Shown: one piece after another, positions 1 through 9,600 of the stretch
Numbering within the stretch: the first letter of the stretch is position 1
Layout: the number at the start of each line of letters is the position of its first letter
From: Ideonella sp. MAG2
GTDB taxonomy: Bacteria; Pseudomonadota; Gammaproteobacteria; Burkholderiales; Burkholderiaceae_C
NCBI GenBank assembly: GCA_004359425.1
Contig: PTEU01000001.1
Span: 1,898,098 to 1,962,097 of the forward strand
Direction of reading: 5' to 3'
DNA length: 64,000 bases
The notes under the pieces: generated by a model
Told to the model about the DNA's origin: nothing
Database searches by the model: none
The model's input: the letters and a program-made list of their open reading frames with translations, nothing else
Program-made: the position numbers and the translations under genes

Positions 1-8
1 CGTCGCCT

Positions 9-413
9 TCACAGCCCCTCGTCCCCCGTAGGTGCCCCTTCTTCGAGTTGGCGGCGGGCAGCGGCGACGGCGGCGGAGGCCAGCATCTCGGCCAGCACGG
101 GGTCGGCGGGCAAATGCAGTCGGAACTTCAGGCTGCGGGCGGAGCGGCCGCCCATCTCCAAAGGCCCCAAAGCAGCGGGCAAGGCAATGCGGGGCAGACA
201 TTGCAGGCTGATGTGCGACTTATGGGCCGCCAACGCCAGCGTCGGCACCCGGTCCAGCTGATACACGATCTGACCCCACTGCACCATCTCAACCAACTCG
301 GGCTCCACCCGCATCACCACCGCCTGCAACTCATGCGCGGTCTTGCGCTGTTCCGGCGTCAAAAAGTCAAACCAGGCGGCAGCCAGGGCTTTGGGACGAA
401 TGGTTCGACGCAT
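9..413 (-). CDS. DUF1801-family protein
   Basis: A 134-residue cytoplasmic protein. The opening KALAAAWFDFLTPEQRKTAHELQAVV, with a central VQWGQIVYQL stretch and an SHISLQCL strand, is the pattern of the small alpha/beta DUF1801 family. Members are short single-domain proteins of unclear role, so no reaction can be assigned. There is no signal peptide or membrane segment. It lies just downstream of the metalloprotease gene on the same strand with a 19-base gap, so the two are probably co-transcribed. The family call rests on recalled sequence pattern. Confidence 0.7.
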   Translation of the reverse strand: MRRTIRPKALAAAWFDFLTPEQRKTAHELQAVVMRVEPELVEMVQWGQIVYQLDRVPTLALAAHKSHISLQCLPRIALPAALGPLEMGGRSARSLKFRLHLPADPVLAEMLASAAVAAARRQLEEGAPTGDEGL

Positions 414-432
414 AGCGGGGGGGTCCGATCAA

Positions 433-1311
433 TCAAAGTGCTTTGTTATCAAAGGTGTTGCAGCCGGCCATCTGGCCCTGCTCCAAACCCTTGCGGAACC
501 AGCGCACCCTCTGCGCACTGCTTCCATGAGTAAAACTATCCGGCCGCACCGTGCCGCCCGCCTGCTGCTGCAAAGCGTCGTCACCAATGCGCGAGGCTGC
601 ATTCATGGCTTCCTCAACATCTCCGGCATCCAACAACTGGCGCGCGGCCTGGGCATGATGGGCCCAGACCCCCGCCAAACAATCCGCCTGCAACTCCAGC
701 CTCACACTCAGCGCATTGCCTTGTGCCTCTGAGACCTGACTCCGCATGCGGTCTACCTTGCCCGACACGCCCAACAAATGCTGCACATGGTGGCCCACCT
801 CATGGGCAATCACATAAGCCTGGGCAAAGTCGCCCGGAGCCCCCAACTGCCGCTGCAGCGTGTCGTAAAAACTCAAATCGATGTACACCTGCTGGTCCGC
901 AGGGCAATAAAACGGCCCCATGGCCGCTTGGCCCGTTCCACAAGCCGTGGGTGTACGTCCTTCAAACAACACCAACGTGGGTTTGGCGTAGCTCTTGCCC
1001 ATTTGGCGGAACTGCGCTGTCCACACATCCTCTGTATCGGCCAAAACCGTGGAAACAAAAGCCGCCATGCGGTCATTCGCCGGTGGTTTGTGGCCGGTGG
1101 GGGCCGACATCGACGCCGGTGCTGCTCCACCGCCATCCAACAAACCCAGCACCGTCATGGGGTTGATGCCAAAAATCCAACTGGCCAGCAACGCAATGAC
1201 GATGCTGCCCAAACCCAGCGAGCGTCCGCCCATGCCGCCCACACGCCCACCATCGCCGTCGCCACGGCGGTCTTCCACGTTGTCACTCTGTCGATTTCCT
1301 TCCCAGCGCAT
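433..1311 (-). CDS. ypfJ: YpfJ-family neutral zinc metallopeptidase
   Basis: A 292-residue membrane-anchored putative zinc protease. The N-terminus has the family's charged, Gly-rich lead (MRWEGNRQSDNVEDRRG) followed by one hydrophobic helix at about residues 33-50. The catalytic HEVGHH motif follows (His170, Glu171, His174), and a later ELQADCLAG segment supplies the third zinc ligand. The closing SHGSSAQRVRWF-type region (here THGSSAQRVRWF) is also typical. Length matches the family, about 290 residues. The physiological substrate is not established for this family. Start chosen at the ATG giving the canonical RWEG N-terminus. Confidence 0.9.
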   Translation of the reverse strand: MRWEGNRQSDNVEDRRGDGDGGRVGGMGGRSLGLGSIVIALLASWIFGINPMTVLGLLDGGGAAPASMSAPTGHKPPANDRMAAFVSTVLADTEDVWTAQFRQMGKSYAKPTLVLFEGRTPTACGTGQAAMGPFYCPADQQVYIDLSFYDTLQRQLGAPGDFAQAYVIAHEVGHHVQHLLGVSGKVDRMRSQVSEAQGNALSVRLELQADCLAGVWAHHAQAARQLLDAGDVEEAMNAASRIGDDALQQQAGGTVRPDSFTHGSSAQRVRWFRKGLEQGQMAGCNTFDNKAL

Positions 1312-1418
1312 CGTCTTACCCTCCAGTGCAGTTGCGAGTCACAAAGCGGCAACCCGTGGGGCGCGATTGTGAGGTCTGCTGAGCCTGGAGCGAGTGCGCG
1401 TCTGCCTGGGGCTTGCCC

Positions 1419-1727
1419 TCAAGACGCCAAGGTCTGCCGCATTTCGTCGCGCCGGTGGTACGCCTGGAACAACTCCAGAGCCAATCGACGCAGCGGCTCA
1501 GACTCCGTGGCATGTGCGCTGGCAATGCGCTCATAGGCGTAAATCTTGTCAAAACACATGCGGGCCACTTGCACGGTTTGGCCTTGCTGCACCATCAGCG
1601 AGCGAAACCGCAGCAGGGCACCCATGCCCAATTCGTCGGCCACAAAAGCCTGCAAACCGCCTGCGGGCGGCGGGCGGCGCTGAGGGGCCGCTGGGGCGGC
1701 GTGCTGAGTCGAGTGGTGCAGTGCCAT
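1419..1727 (-). CDS. conserved hypothetical small protein
   Basis: A 102-residue protein I do not recognise. It has a low-complexity Ala/Pro/Arg N-terminus (about 30 residues) and then a predicted all-helical part (FVADELGMGALLRFRSLMVQ...EPLRRLALELFQAYHRRDEM). No membrane segment, signal peptide or catalytic motif is visible. The ATG has a good ribosome-binding site (AGGAG, about 6 bases upstream), which supports it as a real gene. It lies between ypfJ and dcd on the same strand, separated from both by about 110 bases. Confidence 0.6.
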   Translation of the reverse strand: MALHHSTQHAAPAAPQRRPPPAGGLQAFVADELGMGALLRFRSLMVQQGQTVQVARMCFDKIYAYERIASAHATESEPLRRLALELFQAYHRRDEMRQTLAS

Positions 1728-1842
1728 GGGAGTCTCCTGTGTCCAGAAGCATTACCGAATGGCCCGCATGGTCGCTTGGGCTGAAGCGCCGCAAACGCCG
1801 CAAGAACGGGGCAAAACCCCAGCAGTTCAATCGTGTCTGGGC

Positions 1843-2412
1843 TCAGGTCTTGGGCAGGGTCACGCCGCGTTGGCCCTGGTATTTGCCGCCTCGGTCTTTG
1901 TAGCTGGTCTCGCAGATCTCGTCGCTCTCAAAAAACAGCACCTGGGCACAGCCTTCGCCTGCGTAAATCTTGGCGGGCAGTGGGGTGGTGTTAGAGAACT
2001 CCAGCGTCACATAGCCCTCCCACTCGGGCTCAAACGGGGTGACGTTGACGATGATGCCGCAGCGCGCATAGGTACTCTTGCCCAGGCACACCGTCAGCAC
2101 ACTGCGGGGGATGCGAAAGTACTCGACCGTGCGGGCCAGGGCAAAGCTATTGGGCGGGATGATGCAGACATCGCCTTCAATATCAACAAAGCTCTTCTCG
2201 TCAAAGTTCTTCGGGTCCACCACAGTCGAGTGGATGTTGGTGAAGACCTTGAACTCCCGAGCGCAGCGGATGTCATAGCCGTAGCTGGACGTGCCGTAGC
2301 TGACGATGCGCTGGCCGGTGGCCGACTGGCGCACCTGTCCGGGCTCGAAGGGCTCGATCATGCCGTGCTCTTCGGCCATGCGCCGAATCCATTTATCGCT
2401 CTTGATGCTCAT
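1843..2412 (-). CDS. dcd: dCTP deaminase
   Basis: 189 residues. Deaminates dCTP to dUTP for thymidylate synthesis in the cytoplasm. The start [13 protein letters not shown], the segment [16 protein letters not shown], the active-site region around [25 protein letters not shown] and the C-terminal [19 protein letters not shown] are the classic family blocks. The length equals the usual 188-190. An upstream in-frame extension exists, but the ATG giving MSIKSDKW is the family start. The Shine-Dalgarno sequence lies inside a perfect 7-bp hairpin (separate entry). Confidence 0.97.
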   Translation of the reverse strand: MSIKSDKWIRRMAEEHGMIEPFEPGQVRQSATGQRIVSYGTSSYGYDIRCAREFKVFTNIHSTVVDPKNFDEKSFVDIEGDVCIIPPNSFALARTVEYFRIPRSVLTVCLGKSTYARCGIIVNVTPFEPEWEGYVTLEFSNTTPLPAKIYAGEGCAQVLFFESDEICETSYKDRGGKYQGQRGVTLPKT

Positions 2413-2418
2413 TGCAGG

Positions 2419-2434
2419 GGGCTCCTTGGAGCCC
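2419..2434 (-). promoter_or_regulatory. hairpin overlapping the dcd ribosome-binding site
   Basis: On the minus strand GGGCTCC-AA-GGAGCCC forms a perfect 7-bp stem with a 2-base loop. The AGGAG Shine-Dalgarno of dcd makes up the loop edge and the right arm, ending a few bases before the ATG. It could sequester the ribosome-binding site or be the remnant of a terminator for the pilin genes upstream. It has no U-tract, so I favour a structural role. A two-base loop is strained, so a somewhat larger loop is likely in RNA. Confidence 0.4.
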
Positions 2435-2465
2435 GATTCTAGGGCGCGGTGGGCGCAACCCAGGG

Positions 2466-2940
2466 TCAGTCCACCACCAGAACCTGGCGCACGCGCTCGA
2501 CATAGTTCTGGGTGGTGGACATCGCGCTGTCTGGGCAAGACGAATTGGTGGTACACGCCGTCGTGGTGATGGTGTAGATACGAACAGTGCGTGGCACGCC
2601 GGGTGATGTTTCACCTTCGTTGTAGACCACTGAATTGCAGGTGGTTGTCGATTGAGAATCGCCCGCCGCCCACGCTGGGCACCAGCTCCACGCATTGGCT
2701 GGTGATGGAGCGCACCGAATTGGGAATCGCCGTCCGCAAGTCACTGGTGATCTGTGTCACCGCGTTGTCCGCCACTTGCACCAATTCCTCGCGGGTTTGC
2801 ACCCGGATGTAGCTGTCCACCGCCGGCCTGACAAACACCACCAAAGACGCCGCCATGATGGCCGTGATCACCATCACCACAATCAGCTCAACCAGGGTGA
2901 AGCCATGTGTTTGCCTCGTCCACCGCCGAGTCGGGTTCAT
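2466..2940 (-). pseudogene. mshO: mshO-like prepilin, frameshifted
   Basis: A minor type IV prepilin. The leader MNPTRRWTRQTHG is followed by FTLVELIVVMVITAIMAAS, with prepilin-peptidase cleavage after Gly and Glu at +5. The frame runs through RSITSQCVELVPSVGGGRFSID and then meets a stop near 2611. A shift of +1 near 2630 restores a sensible C-terminus ([19 protein letters not shown]...[13 protein letters not shown]). With that correction the product is about 157 residues, shorter than the roughly 250 I expect for MshO, so some internal sequence may also be missing. Its ATG overlaps the mshD stop. Either a sequencing indel or a real mutation would explain it. Confidence 0.6.
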
Positions 2941-3407
2941 ACCGCGTACCCCACTCGCCGCACAAAGGCCACATAGCTGTTGTTGCCGTAAGTCACCGTC
3001 ACCTTGATCAGCACCGACTCGCTCGACGGTGCGGTCTGCCATGCCACATTGGTGATGGACACAGAGACCGAGTAGTTCGCCAAGCTGGGAATGGGCACGC
3101 CATCAATGGTGCAAATTTGATTGCTGGTGGCATAGCCGTCGTAATCCGACAAGTCATTAAAGTTCACCCGGGCGCAACCGGTGGCCGCAGCATTGGCGGC
3201 CGGTGCAAAAGGCTTGAGCGAAATCTCGGCCAGCATTTCGTCGGCAATGGCCTGCATTTGGCGCTGGATGACCGGGTCGGCCGAGCCCCCAGCCACGGTG
3301 GAGAACGCCAGCATCATCCCAGCCAAGCCCACGCCCAAGATCACAATCGCCACCACCAGCTCAATCAAGCTCATGCCCCGTGGGAGGCGCTTTAGTCTGC
3401 GCGTCAT
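2937..3407 (-). CDS. mshD: MshD-like minor prepilin
   Basis: A 156-residue type IV prepilin-like protein. The leader MTRRLKRLPRG is cleaved before MSLIELVVAIVILGVGLAGMM, with Glu at +5, the hallmark of the PilV/MshD/GspI group. The rest is a short globular pilin domain with Cys residues. The chosen ATG overlaps the stop of mshC, and the stop overlaps the ATG of mshO, so the three are translationally coupled. Minor pilins of this type are thought to prime pilus assembly at the inner membrane. The MshD label comes from sequence type and gene order; PilV/GspI-like is the safe description. Confidence 0.75.
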   Translation of the reverse strand: MTRRLKRLPRGMSLIELVVAIVILGVGLAGMMLAFSTVAGGSADPVIQRQMQAIADEMLAEISLKPFAPAANAAATGCARVNFNDLSDYDGYATSNQICTIDGVPIPSLANYSVSVSITNVAWQTAPSSESVLIKVTVTYGNNSYVAFVRRVGYAV

Positions 3408-3904
3408 TCCACTCTCCCCAACCATTCCACCTTGATCGGCGTTTCGCCCGCCACGTTCAGGGTTTTGTTGACTGGCGTGGTGCCCGCACCGTCGCTGGTA
3501 AAGCGCCCATTGGGCTGCACAAATACCGTGGATCCCGCAGACCAGGCCGCCGTGACACCGCCCGGCGGCGTGGCAAACACGGGGTTGCCGTCAATGCCCG
3601 TGGTACAGGCGGTGGCTGGGTTGTTGGCAGCGATGGTGATCAGCAACTGCGAATTGGCATTGATGTCCACACACACCAAGCGGCGGTGGCCCACCGCCAC
3701 CGCCCGCGCATAGCGCAGGCCGGCCCGCAAGCTGTCGGCATACACGCGGCCACCGCTGCCCGTGGCCACCTCAAACTTGGGCAAGACCACCACGGCCAAG
3801 ACCCCGGCGATCACGATCACCGCAATCAACTCCATCAGGGTAAAGCCCTGCTGCACCGCCCAGCGAGGGCGGTCTGTGCGGCGGTGACGAAGGGGCAAAC
3901 GCAT
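3404..3904 (-). CDS. mshC: MshC-like (FimT/GspH-type) minor prepilin
   Basis: A 166-residue prepilin with a 20-residue positively charged leader ending in QQG, cleaved before FTLMELIAVIVIAGVLAVVVLPKF, Glu at +5. The globular part holds a Cys pair (RLVCVDIN...TACTTG), typical of GspH/FimT/MshC minor pilins. It is the first gene of the mshC-mshD-mshO trio and reads away from a 295-bp divergent region shared with the DadA-like gene. Within the MSHA system the MshC position normally follows mshA; here mshQ and two plus-strand genes lie in between. Confidence 0.75.
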   Translation of the reverse strand: MRLPLRHRRTDRPRWAVQQGFTLMELIAVIVIAGVLAVVVLPKFEVATGSGGRVYADSLRAGLRYARAVAVGHRRLVCVDINANSQLLITIAANNPATACTTGIDGNPVFATPPGGVTAAWSAGSTVFVQPNGRFTSDGAGTTPVNKTLNVAGETPIKVEWLGRVE

Positions 3905-4199
3905 GGCGGGTGTGAGTCTGGCTCAGCGCAACAGCACTGTGCGAGCCCCATCTTGCCGTGACACCCCAGGCAGCTAAAGCACAAAAAGGTGGGTCTGAGT
4001 GCCCTTGATCCTTGGCAAGCCGGAGAAACCCCCGGTGCTCGCTCACAAATTAATGCACTTTGCAAGCATCAGAAGTGGCTTATGCACAACGTTATATGCC
4101 AAGATGCCTCCGATTACAGGGCTGCGGCGCTGTAGTGCGGTGACATTGATCATGACCCAACCCTCGACGGTTGGAGGTCTATAAAAAGGATACGGAAGT
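3905..4199. promoter_or_regulatory. divergent intergenic region (mshC / DadA-like)
   Basis: 295 bases with no convincing gene. It must hold promoters for the minor-pilin trio leftward and the DadA-like/DsdA-like pair rightward. Notable elements are a dyad CCAACC-CTCGAC-GGTTGG at 4157-4174 and a TATAAA-like box at about 4181, only some 20 bases before the rightward ATG. An AAGGA ribosome-binding-site-like run at about 4186 precedes the start. No confident sigma-70 pair could be placed. The middle is more AT-rich than the neighbouring genes. Confidence 0.4.
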
Positions 4200-5477
4200 A
4201 TGCGAATCCTCGTCTTGGGTGCCCCTCTCGCCGGCCTGCTCACGGCTTTGCAAGCGCAGCGGCAAGGGCATGAGGTATGTGTCTTGGTTCATGGGCCCGA
4301 AACCGCCCACCATGCAAGCCCACCCTGGGTCTTGCAAGACCCCGGCCCCTGGGGGCGTGCGCAAGGTGCGCTGGCCACCCTGGGTGGCTTGCTCAAAGAC
4401 CAAGGCGAGCTGCGCTTGGGGCCTGAGGGCCTGCTGCACCTGGGCTGGTTGCTGCGCTGCCTGGGCCAGCGCAGCGGCAGCCGCGCTCGCAGCCAAACAT
4501 TGCGCACCCTGGCCTTGGCACGCCGCAGCCAACAAGCGCTGGAGCGGCTGCTGGGTGGCAGCGGGCCGCTGCACGCGCCGCCCCAGCCCATCACCTTGCT
4601 GCAAGTGCATTCCAGCGCAGCAGCGGCGCGGCGGCATCAGCAGCGTGGCCCCGCCTGGCACCTGGGTGAGCCGCCCACGCTCTCTTCGCTGAGCCTTGAG
4701 CGCCAGCGCTGGCCGCAATTGGCGGCCATGGACAACGCGGACAAGGCCGTGCTGGCCTCACAAGGCGTGATGCTGGCCGACACGGGCGCTTGGCAGGCCG
4801 CGCTGCGCCGCCACCTGATGGACGAAGGCGTGCGCTTTATCTATGACCACCATATTGAGGGTGTTGAACATGCGGGCCAGCACCTGAATGGCGTCACCCT
4901 GCGCAGCACCCTCAACCTGACCCAAGAGATCGACTGCGACTGGGCCGTGGCCACCTCCTTGCCTGCCGCGCAAGCATTGTTCAAAGCCGCAGGCATGACG
5001 CTGAAGCTCGCCCCGCTCCAGCGCCTGAGCCTGCGCGTGAGGGTGGCCCAAGCGCTGCCCTCGCCCTTGTTGATCCATGACCTGACGCGCGGTGTTCGCT
5101 TGCTTGGCCAGGGCCACGAGCTGTGGGCCCAAGGCCCAAGCTGGCTGGGTGAGCCCGAGGGTGCCCAGGCGCAAGAGCTGGCGCATCTCAAGGCCGCCCT
5201 CAACCACTACGTCGGGCCAGCCTGGACAGCCGCTTCTAGCCTCCCCCTGGTCGAGCACAGCGAGGTCGCCCCGGCCGGCCTGCCCCTGGTGGGCCGCAGC
5301 CGCCTGCGTAACCTGCTCTTGAACCTGGGCTATCACAGCGCCACCGCGCACTGGGCCTTTGGCAACACGGCGGCCCTACACAGCCTGATGAACCAGCGCC
5401 GCCCGCTGGGCCGCACCCCGCCGCCTTGGCACAGCAGTGCCTTGCCCTTGGCCGCCAGCGCTAGGGGCTCGTCATGA
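4200..5477 (+). CDS. DadA-like FAD oxidoreductase homologue, degenerate nucleotide-binding motif
   Basis: 425 residues with the overall architecture of D-amino acid dehydrogenase DadA: MRILVLG at the start, a mid-protein substrate domain, and a C-terminal GLPLVGRSRLRNLLLNLGYHSATAHWAFGNT block that parallels the DadA C-terminus. The dinucleotide loop is altered: family members carry GxGxxG where this protein has GAPLAG. The conserved C-terminal GHGTLGW-type motif is replaced by YHSATAH. The frame is fully open, so it is probably expressed but may not bind FAD normally. It overlaps the next gene by ATGA. A divergent oxidase with other chemistry remains possible. Confidence 0.6.
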   Translation: MRILVLGAPLAGLLTALQAQRQGHEVCVLVHGPETAHHASPPWVLQDPGPWGRAQGALATLGGLLKDQGELRLGPEGLLHLGWLLRCLGQRSGSRARSQTLRTLALARRSQQALERLLGGSGPLHAPPQPITLLQVHSSAAAARRHQQRGPAWHLGEPPTLSSLSLERQRWPQLAAMDNADKAVLASQGVMLADTGAWQAALRRHLMDEGVRFIYDHHIEGVEHAGQHLNGVTLRSTLNLTQEIDCDWAVATSLPAAQALFKAAGMTLKLAPLQRLSLRVRVAQALPSPLLIHDLTRGVRLLGQGHELWAQGPSWLGEPEGAQAQELAHLKAALNHYVGPAWTAASSLPLVEHSEVAPAGLPLVGRSRLRNLLLNLGYHSATAHWAFGNTAALHSLMNQRRPLGRTPPPWHSSALPLAASARGSS

Positions 5478-6646
5478 TTGAGGTGATTGACGAGCACCAA
5501 GACGCCCCACTCATCTGGGCACCCTTGCCGCCCACCCCCGCGCAAGCTCCCCAGCTTGCCCGCTTTGCGCTGCATGTGGACGACCTCAGCCTCACGCTGC
5601 GGGCTTGGCGCGCACTGGCCAAAGACTGCGCCCTGCTCCTGCCCCAGGCCGCCCCCTACCCTGGGCTGTTGGCCTCGCCGCTGCGCAGCCTCAGCCCCCT
5701 GCATCCGCTGCACGCCCTGCTGCCCCAGGGCCTGGCCCAGGCTTGGATGAAATGCGACGACGAGCTGCCCTTCTCACAAAGCCTCTCCGACCGAGGCATG
5801 TGCCTGGCCGTGCTCAGCCTCGTCAGCGACGCCATGCTGGCGGCGGGCCTGTGCCATGTGGGCCAACCCTTGCGAGACTTGGCCGCGCCCGACACCCAAG
5901 CCTGGCTCAGCCAACACCGCTTGATGATCTACGGCCCAGGCCGTGACGCCTTGGCCGCAGCCCGCCTGTGCGCCGCCCTGGGCCTGCCCGCCCATGTGCT
6001 GCTACGGGGCGAGACACCAACCGCGCTGCGAGAGGCGCTGTTGGACAGCGGGGCCGAGGTGATAGAGGCCGCCAGCGCCACCACGGTGGCCGCCGTCAAA
6101 CGGGCCGCCACCGGCCCCACCAACCCCACCTGGTGGCTAGACACCACAGAGTCCTTTGAAGCCTTTCAGGGCGCGGCCTGTGCCGCCCTGGAGCTGAAGC
6201 AACAGCTCTTCAGCCACCACATCCAGCCTGGCCCACAGCACACCGTCTTGGTGTATTTGGCCGCCAGCAATTGCTTGGCCGCTGCGGCCCTGGCGCGCGG
6301 CTTGAAATGCGTGTTTGGGCAAGGCGTTCAGATTGTGTTGGTGGAAGACAGCCAACAGCTCCAGGCCCTGCCCACGCTGTGCCGCTGGCCGCAAGACAGC
6401 GAGCACGCTGCACCCAGCCCCGGCTCACACATGGGCCGCGTGGCGCTGACGGGCATGGTGGACAGCCTCATCACCGTCGACCACCGCCACCGCCAAAGAG
6501 CCCGCCTGCCCTTGCCGGAGCCGCTTCAAGCCCAACTCTCTGAAGAGGCACTCAACCTCTTCGCGGCGGCGGCCAGCCACTTTGGCACCCTGCGCCAAGT
6601 GCCCGCGCAGGTGGTGTTCTGGATGAGTGACTGCGCCTTGGCTTGA
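5474..6646 (+). CDS. DsdA-like PLP fold protein lacking the Schiff-base lysine
   Basis: 390 residues. The block WMKCDDELPFSQSLSDRGM (residues 91-109) lines up with the D-serine dehydratase signature MKCDSHLPIAGSIKARGG, but the PLP-binding lysine is Ser105 here. The phosphate loop of DsdA (GSTGNLGLS) corresponds to YGPGRDALA, which keeps the glycines only in part. Downstream helices and GAEVIEA fit the fold-type II PLP enzymes. E. coli DsdA has 442 residues, so this is shorter. It is translationally coupled to the DadA-like gene, so the two products probably act together. As catalysis should need the lysine, a non-enzymatic or changed role is inferred. Confidence 0.55.
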   Translation: MIEVIDEHQDAPLIWAPLPPTPAQAPQLARFALHVDDLSLTLRAWRALAKDCALLLPQAAPYPGLLASPLRSLSPLHPLHALLPQGLAQAWMKCDDELPFSQSLSDRGMCLAVLSLVSDAMLAAGLCHVGQPLRDLAAPDTQAWLSQHRLMIYGPGRDALAAARLCAALGLPAHVLLRGETPTALREALLDSGAEVIEAASATTVAAVKRAATGPTNPTWWLDTTESFEAFQGAACAALELKQQLFSHHIQPGPQHTVLVYLAASNCLAAAALARGLKCVFGQGVQIVLVEDSQQLQALPTLCRWPQDSEHAAPSPGSHMGRVALTGMVDSLITVDHRHRQRARLPLPEPLQAQLSEEALNLFAAAASHFGTLRQVPAQVVFWMSDCALA

Positions 6647-6668
6647 TCACCGGCCACCCACCGGTCTG

Positions 6669-9600
6669 TCAGAACAACTCGCGCACATGCACCATGCGCT
6701 TGGTCTCTGGCGTGTAGATGCCAAAGGTGGCGCGGGCCGAGGGGTCGCGGTCAAAGGAGCTGGCGCAACTGCCTTGGCGTGAGCGCAGCCAGGGCAGGCC
6801 CGCACCGGTGCTGGAGGGGTGGTTGCTCAGGCAACTCAGGTCGGTGCTGCTGGCCCCAAGGTTGATGGCCAAGTCCACCGTGCCAGTGCCGCTGGGGCTG
6901 GGAGCGCCCACGGTGATGACGCCCGTGCCGCCACTCAGGCTGACGCTGCTGATGGTGTTGGTCCAGGTCGCCGCAGTGTTGTTGGTGTTGAGTGCTTGCG
7001 CGCGCACCACCGAGGCTGTGGGGATCACGGTGCAAGTGTCCTCACTGTTGAGCACCCAGCTCTTGCCGCTCCAGTAGTGCAGTTGCACCGGTATCTGCAA
7101 GCTGGTTTTGTCGCCCCCAAAGGCATTGCTCATTTGCAGCCGCCCGCTGCGCAGGGTTTGGCTGGCGTCATAGCCGCTGGAGCTCACACCATCGGTATCG
7201 GTGGCTCGCAGCGAGATGGTTTGTGGGGCCGTGAGCTTGTTGCTAAAGCTGAACACCGGGGCCGTGGCCGCACCCGCGCTCAGCGTGGCCACCCCGGCGC
7301 TGAAGGCGCTGGCCGGAATGCTACCGCTCAGGCTGCCGGTGGTGTTGGCGCTGGCGTCTGTCAGGTTGACACTGCGGGCCACGCTGCCCGCATAGTTTTG
7401 CGTCACCTCCCCCACGGCGTTCTTGGCCGTGGCTGTGACCCCAAAGGCTTGCCCGGCATAGCTGAAGCTGCCGCAGGCCGGGTTGCTGCTCAGCTCCAGG
7501 CGCGCTGGCTTCACTTGAATATGAGTGGTTACCGCCCCAGCCCCCGAGGTGTCGATGCGGTAGCAAGCGGACCACTGATCAACCCCTGGGTCGCCCAAAT
7601 TGGCCACGGTGCAGGGCACCGAGCCGCTCTTCTCTGTCAGTATGAAGGCGTTGTAGTTGGTGCCAAAGTACAGCGCTGAAGTCACCCCCGGGGGGATGAC
7701 GCAAGTCCCGTTGAGGCTGGCGCAAAAGCTGTTGCCCATGACCCCAATGGGACTGCCCGCTGCCGACAGGCCGCTGCCCAAATAGCTGTCGCTGGCCAAG
7801 CGGGCGGAGGGCGAGATATTGCCCACCTCCGACCAAGTGGCATTGCTGACAGCCGCTACGCCACCACTGAAGGCCCCCACGGTGCCGGTAAACGCCCCGG
7901 CTTGTGCCCCGGTGCCCAAAGGGTTGCTGCGCATCCAGCCCAGGGTCACGCCCTCGGCGGGGCTCTCACGGCCAAAGTTGGGGGTCACATAGCTATTGCT
8001 GCCGTAAGCCAAGGCTTTGACATTGAAGGTAAAGGCCGAGCCCGCTGTGACGACGCTGGGGTAGTCGGTGATGATGAAGCCCATGGGGGCGGACACAAAC
8101 GGGGCACTGCCCGTCATGGCCAAGCCCGCATCGCCCGTGCCCGCCGACCCGCTGTAGCTCAGGCTCAGTTGCATCCGGCCTACGTCCCAGTATTGCAGTG
8201 TCGTGCTGGCAGAGCCGTTAGCATCAAAGGCAAGGCTCAGCGTTTGGCCAGTGGCATCGCACGCGGCCTGGGTATTGCCCGCGTTGAGCTTGAGCGCACC
8301 GAGTTGCAGAGGCACACCACCGCTGCTGGGGTTGATGTAGCCACAAGTGGCCTTGACCGAGCGCGTGACATTGGCAAAGGCTGGCACGCAAGAGAGGGCG
8401 TTGTCGGCACTGCTGAAGCCCATGGGGGCGGCCACAAACTGAGCACTGCCCGTCATGGCCAAGCCCGCATCGCCCGTGCCCGCCGAGCCGCTGTAGCTCA
8501 GGCTCAGTTGCACCCGGCCTACGTCCCAGTATTGCAGCGTGGTGCTGGTGGCACCGGTGGCGTCAAAGGCCAGGTTCAGGGTTTGGCCGGTGGCGTCGCA
8601 GGCCGTGTTGGTATTGCCGCTGTTGAGCCTGACGGAGCCCACCGTCAGGGGCAGCGTGCCACTGCTGGGGTTGAGATAGCTGCAGGTGGCCTTGATGGCC
8701 CGGGTCACGTTGGCAAAGGCGGGCAGGCAGACCTGGGCGTTGTCTGAGCTGCGCACGGCCTTGATGCTCACCGTCTTGCTGGCCCCGGCATAGTGGTTGG
8801 GCACGCTGAACAACAGCCCCGCGCTGCCCACATTCAGCGCGCACGAAGCCGTGGATGTGGCTGCCGTGCCCAGGCCACACCACACCGGGGTGGTGTTGCT
8901 GGGGGCGAGCGACAAGCCCGTGGCCCCCACCGTGGCGGTGCTCACCGTCAAGACCTGGGCCGAGACTGTGGTGCTGCTGCTGCCCGAGGCAATCGTGAAG
9001 GGGGCTCCACCGGCAGGGGTGGCGGTCACACCCGCGCCCGTCAGCGCCAGCGTGCCGGTCAGGCCCCCTGTGTAGAGACTGCTGCACGCCGCGTTGCCGC
9101 AGGCCTTCACGGTGTAGGTGGTGGGAGCGCAGGTCACGCCGCTGTTGCTGGTGGCGGTGATCTCGATGTGGTCCAGGGCGGCGGCTGCCACCGCGACATA
9201 GCCCACGCCACCCAAGCCACTGAGCGTGGTGCCGCTGAACGTGGCCATGCGGCCAGGCACACTGTTGGTCACCCCCACGCCGCTGGCCACGCAGTTGGTG
9301 GTCGTCATGGTGGCCGTGCTCACACCGGTGCTGAAGTTGGCTGCCGTGGACAAGGCCAGTTGCACGCTACCCGAGAGAAAGCTGCTGGGGATGAGTGCGT
9401 CGGGTATGCAAATGCCCAAGTTGGCCGGGGCACTGCCCGAGACCTGCACGCGCCAGACCCGGTTGCCGCGGTTCATTCCCGCCAAGCTGCCGCTGCTCAT
9501 GTAGGTAAAGCCACCGGCGCTTTGGCCGTTGTCGCCCATCAGCACGTAGGAGAAGTCAGCACCCAAGGCCGTGGCCCCGGTGGTGGGGGTGATGGCGCTG

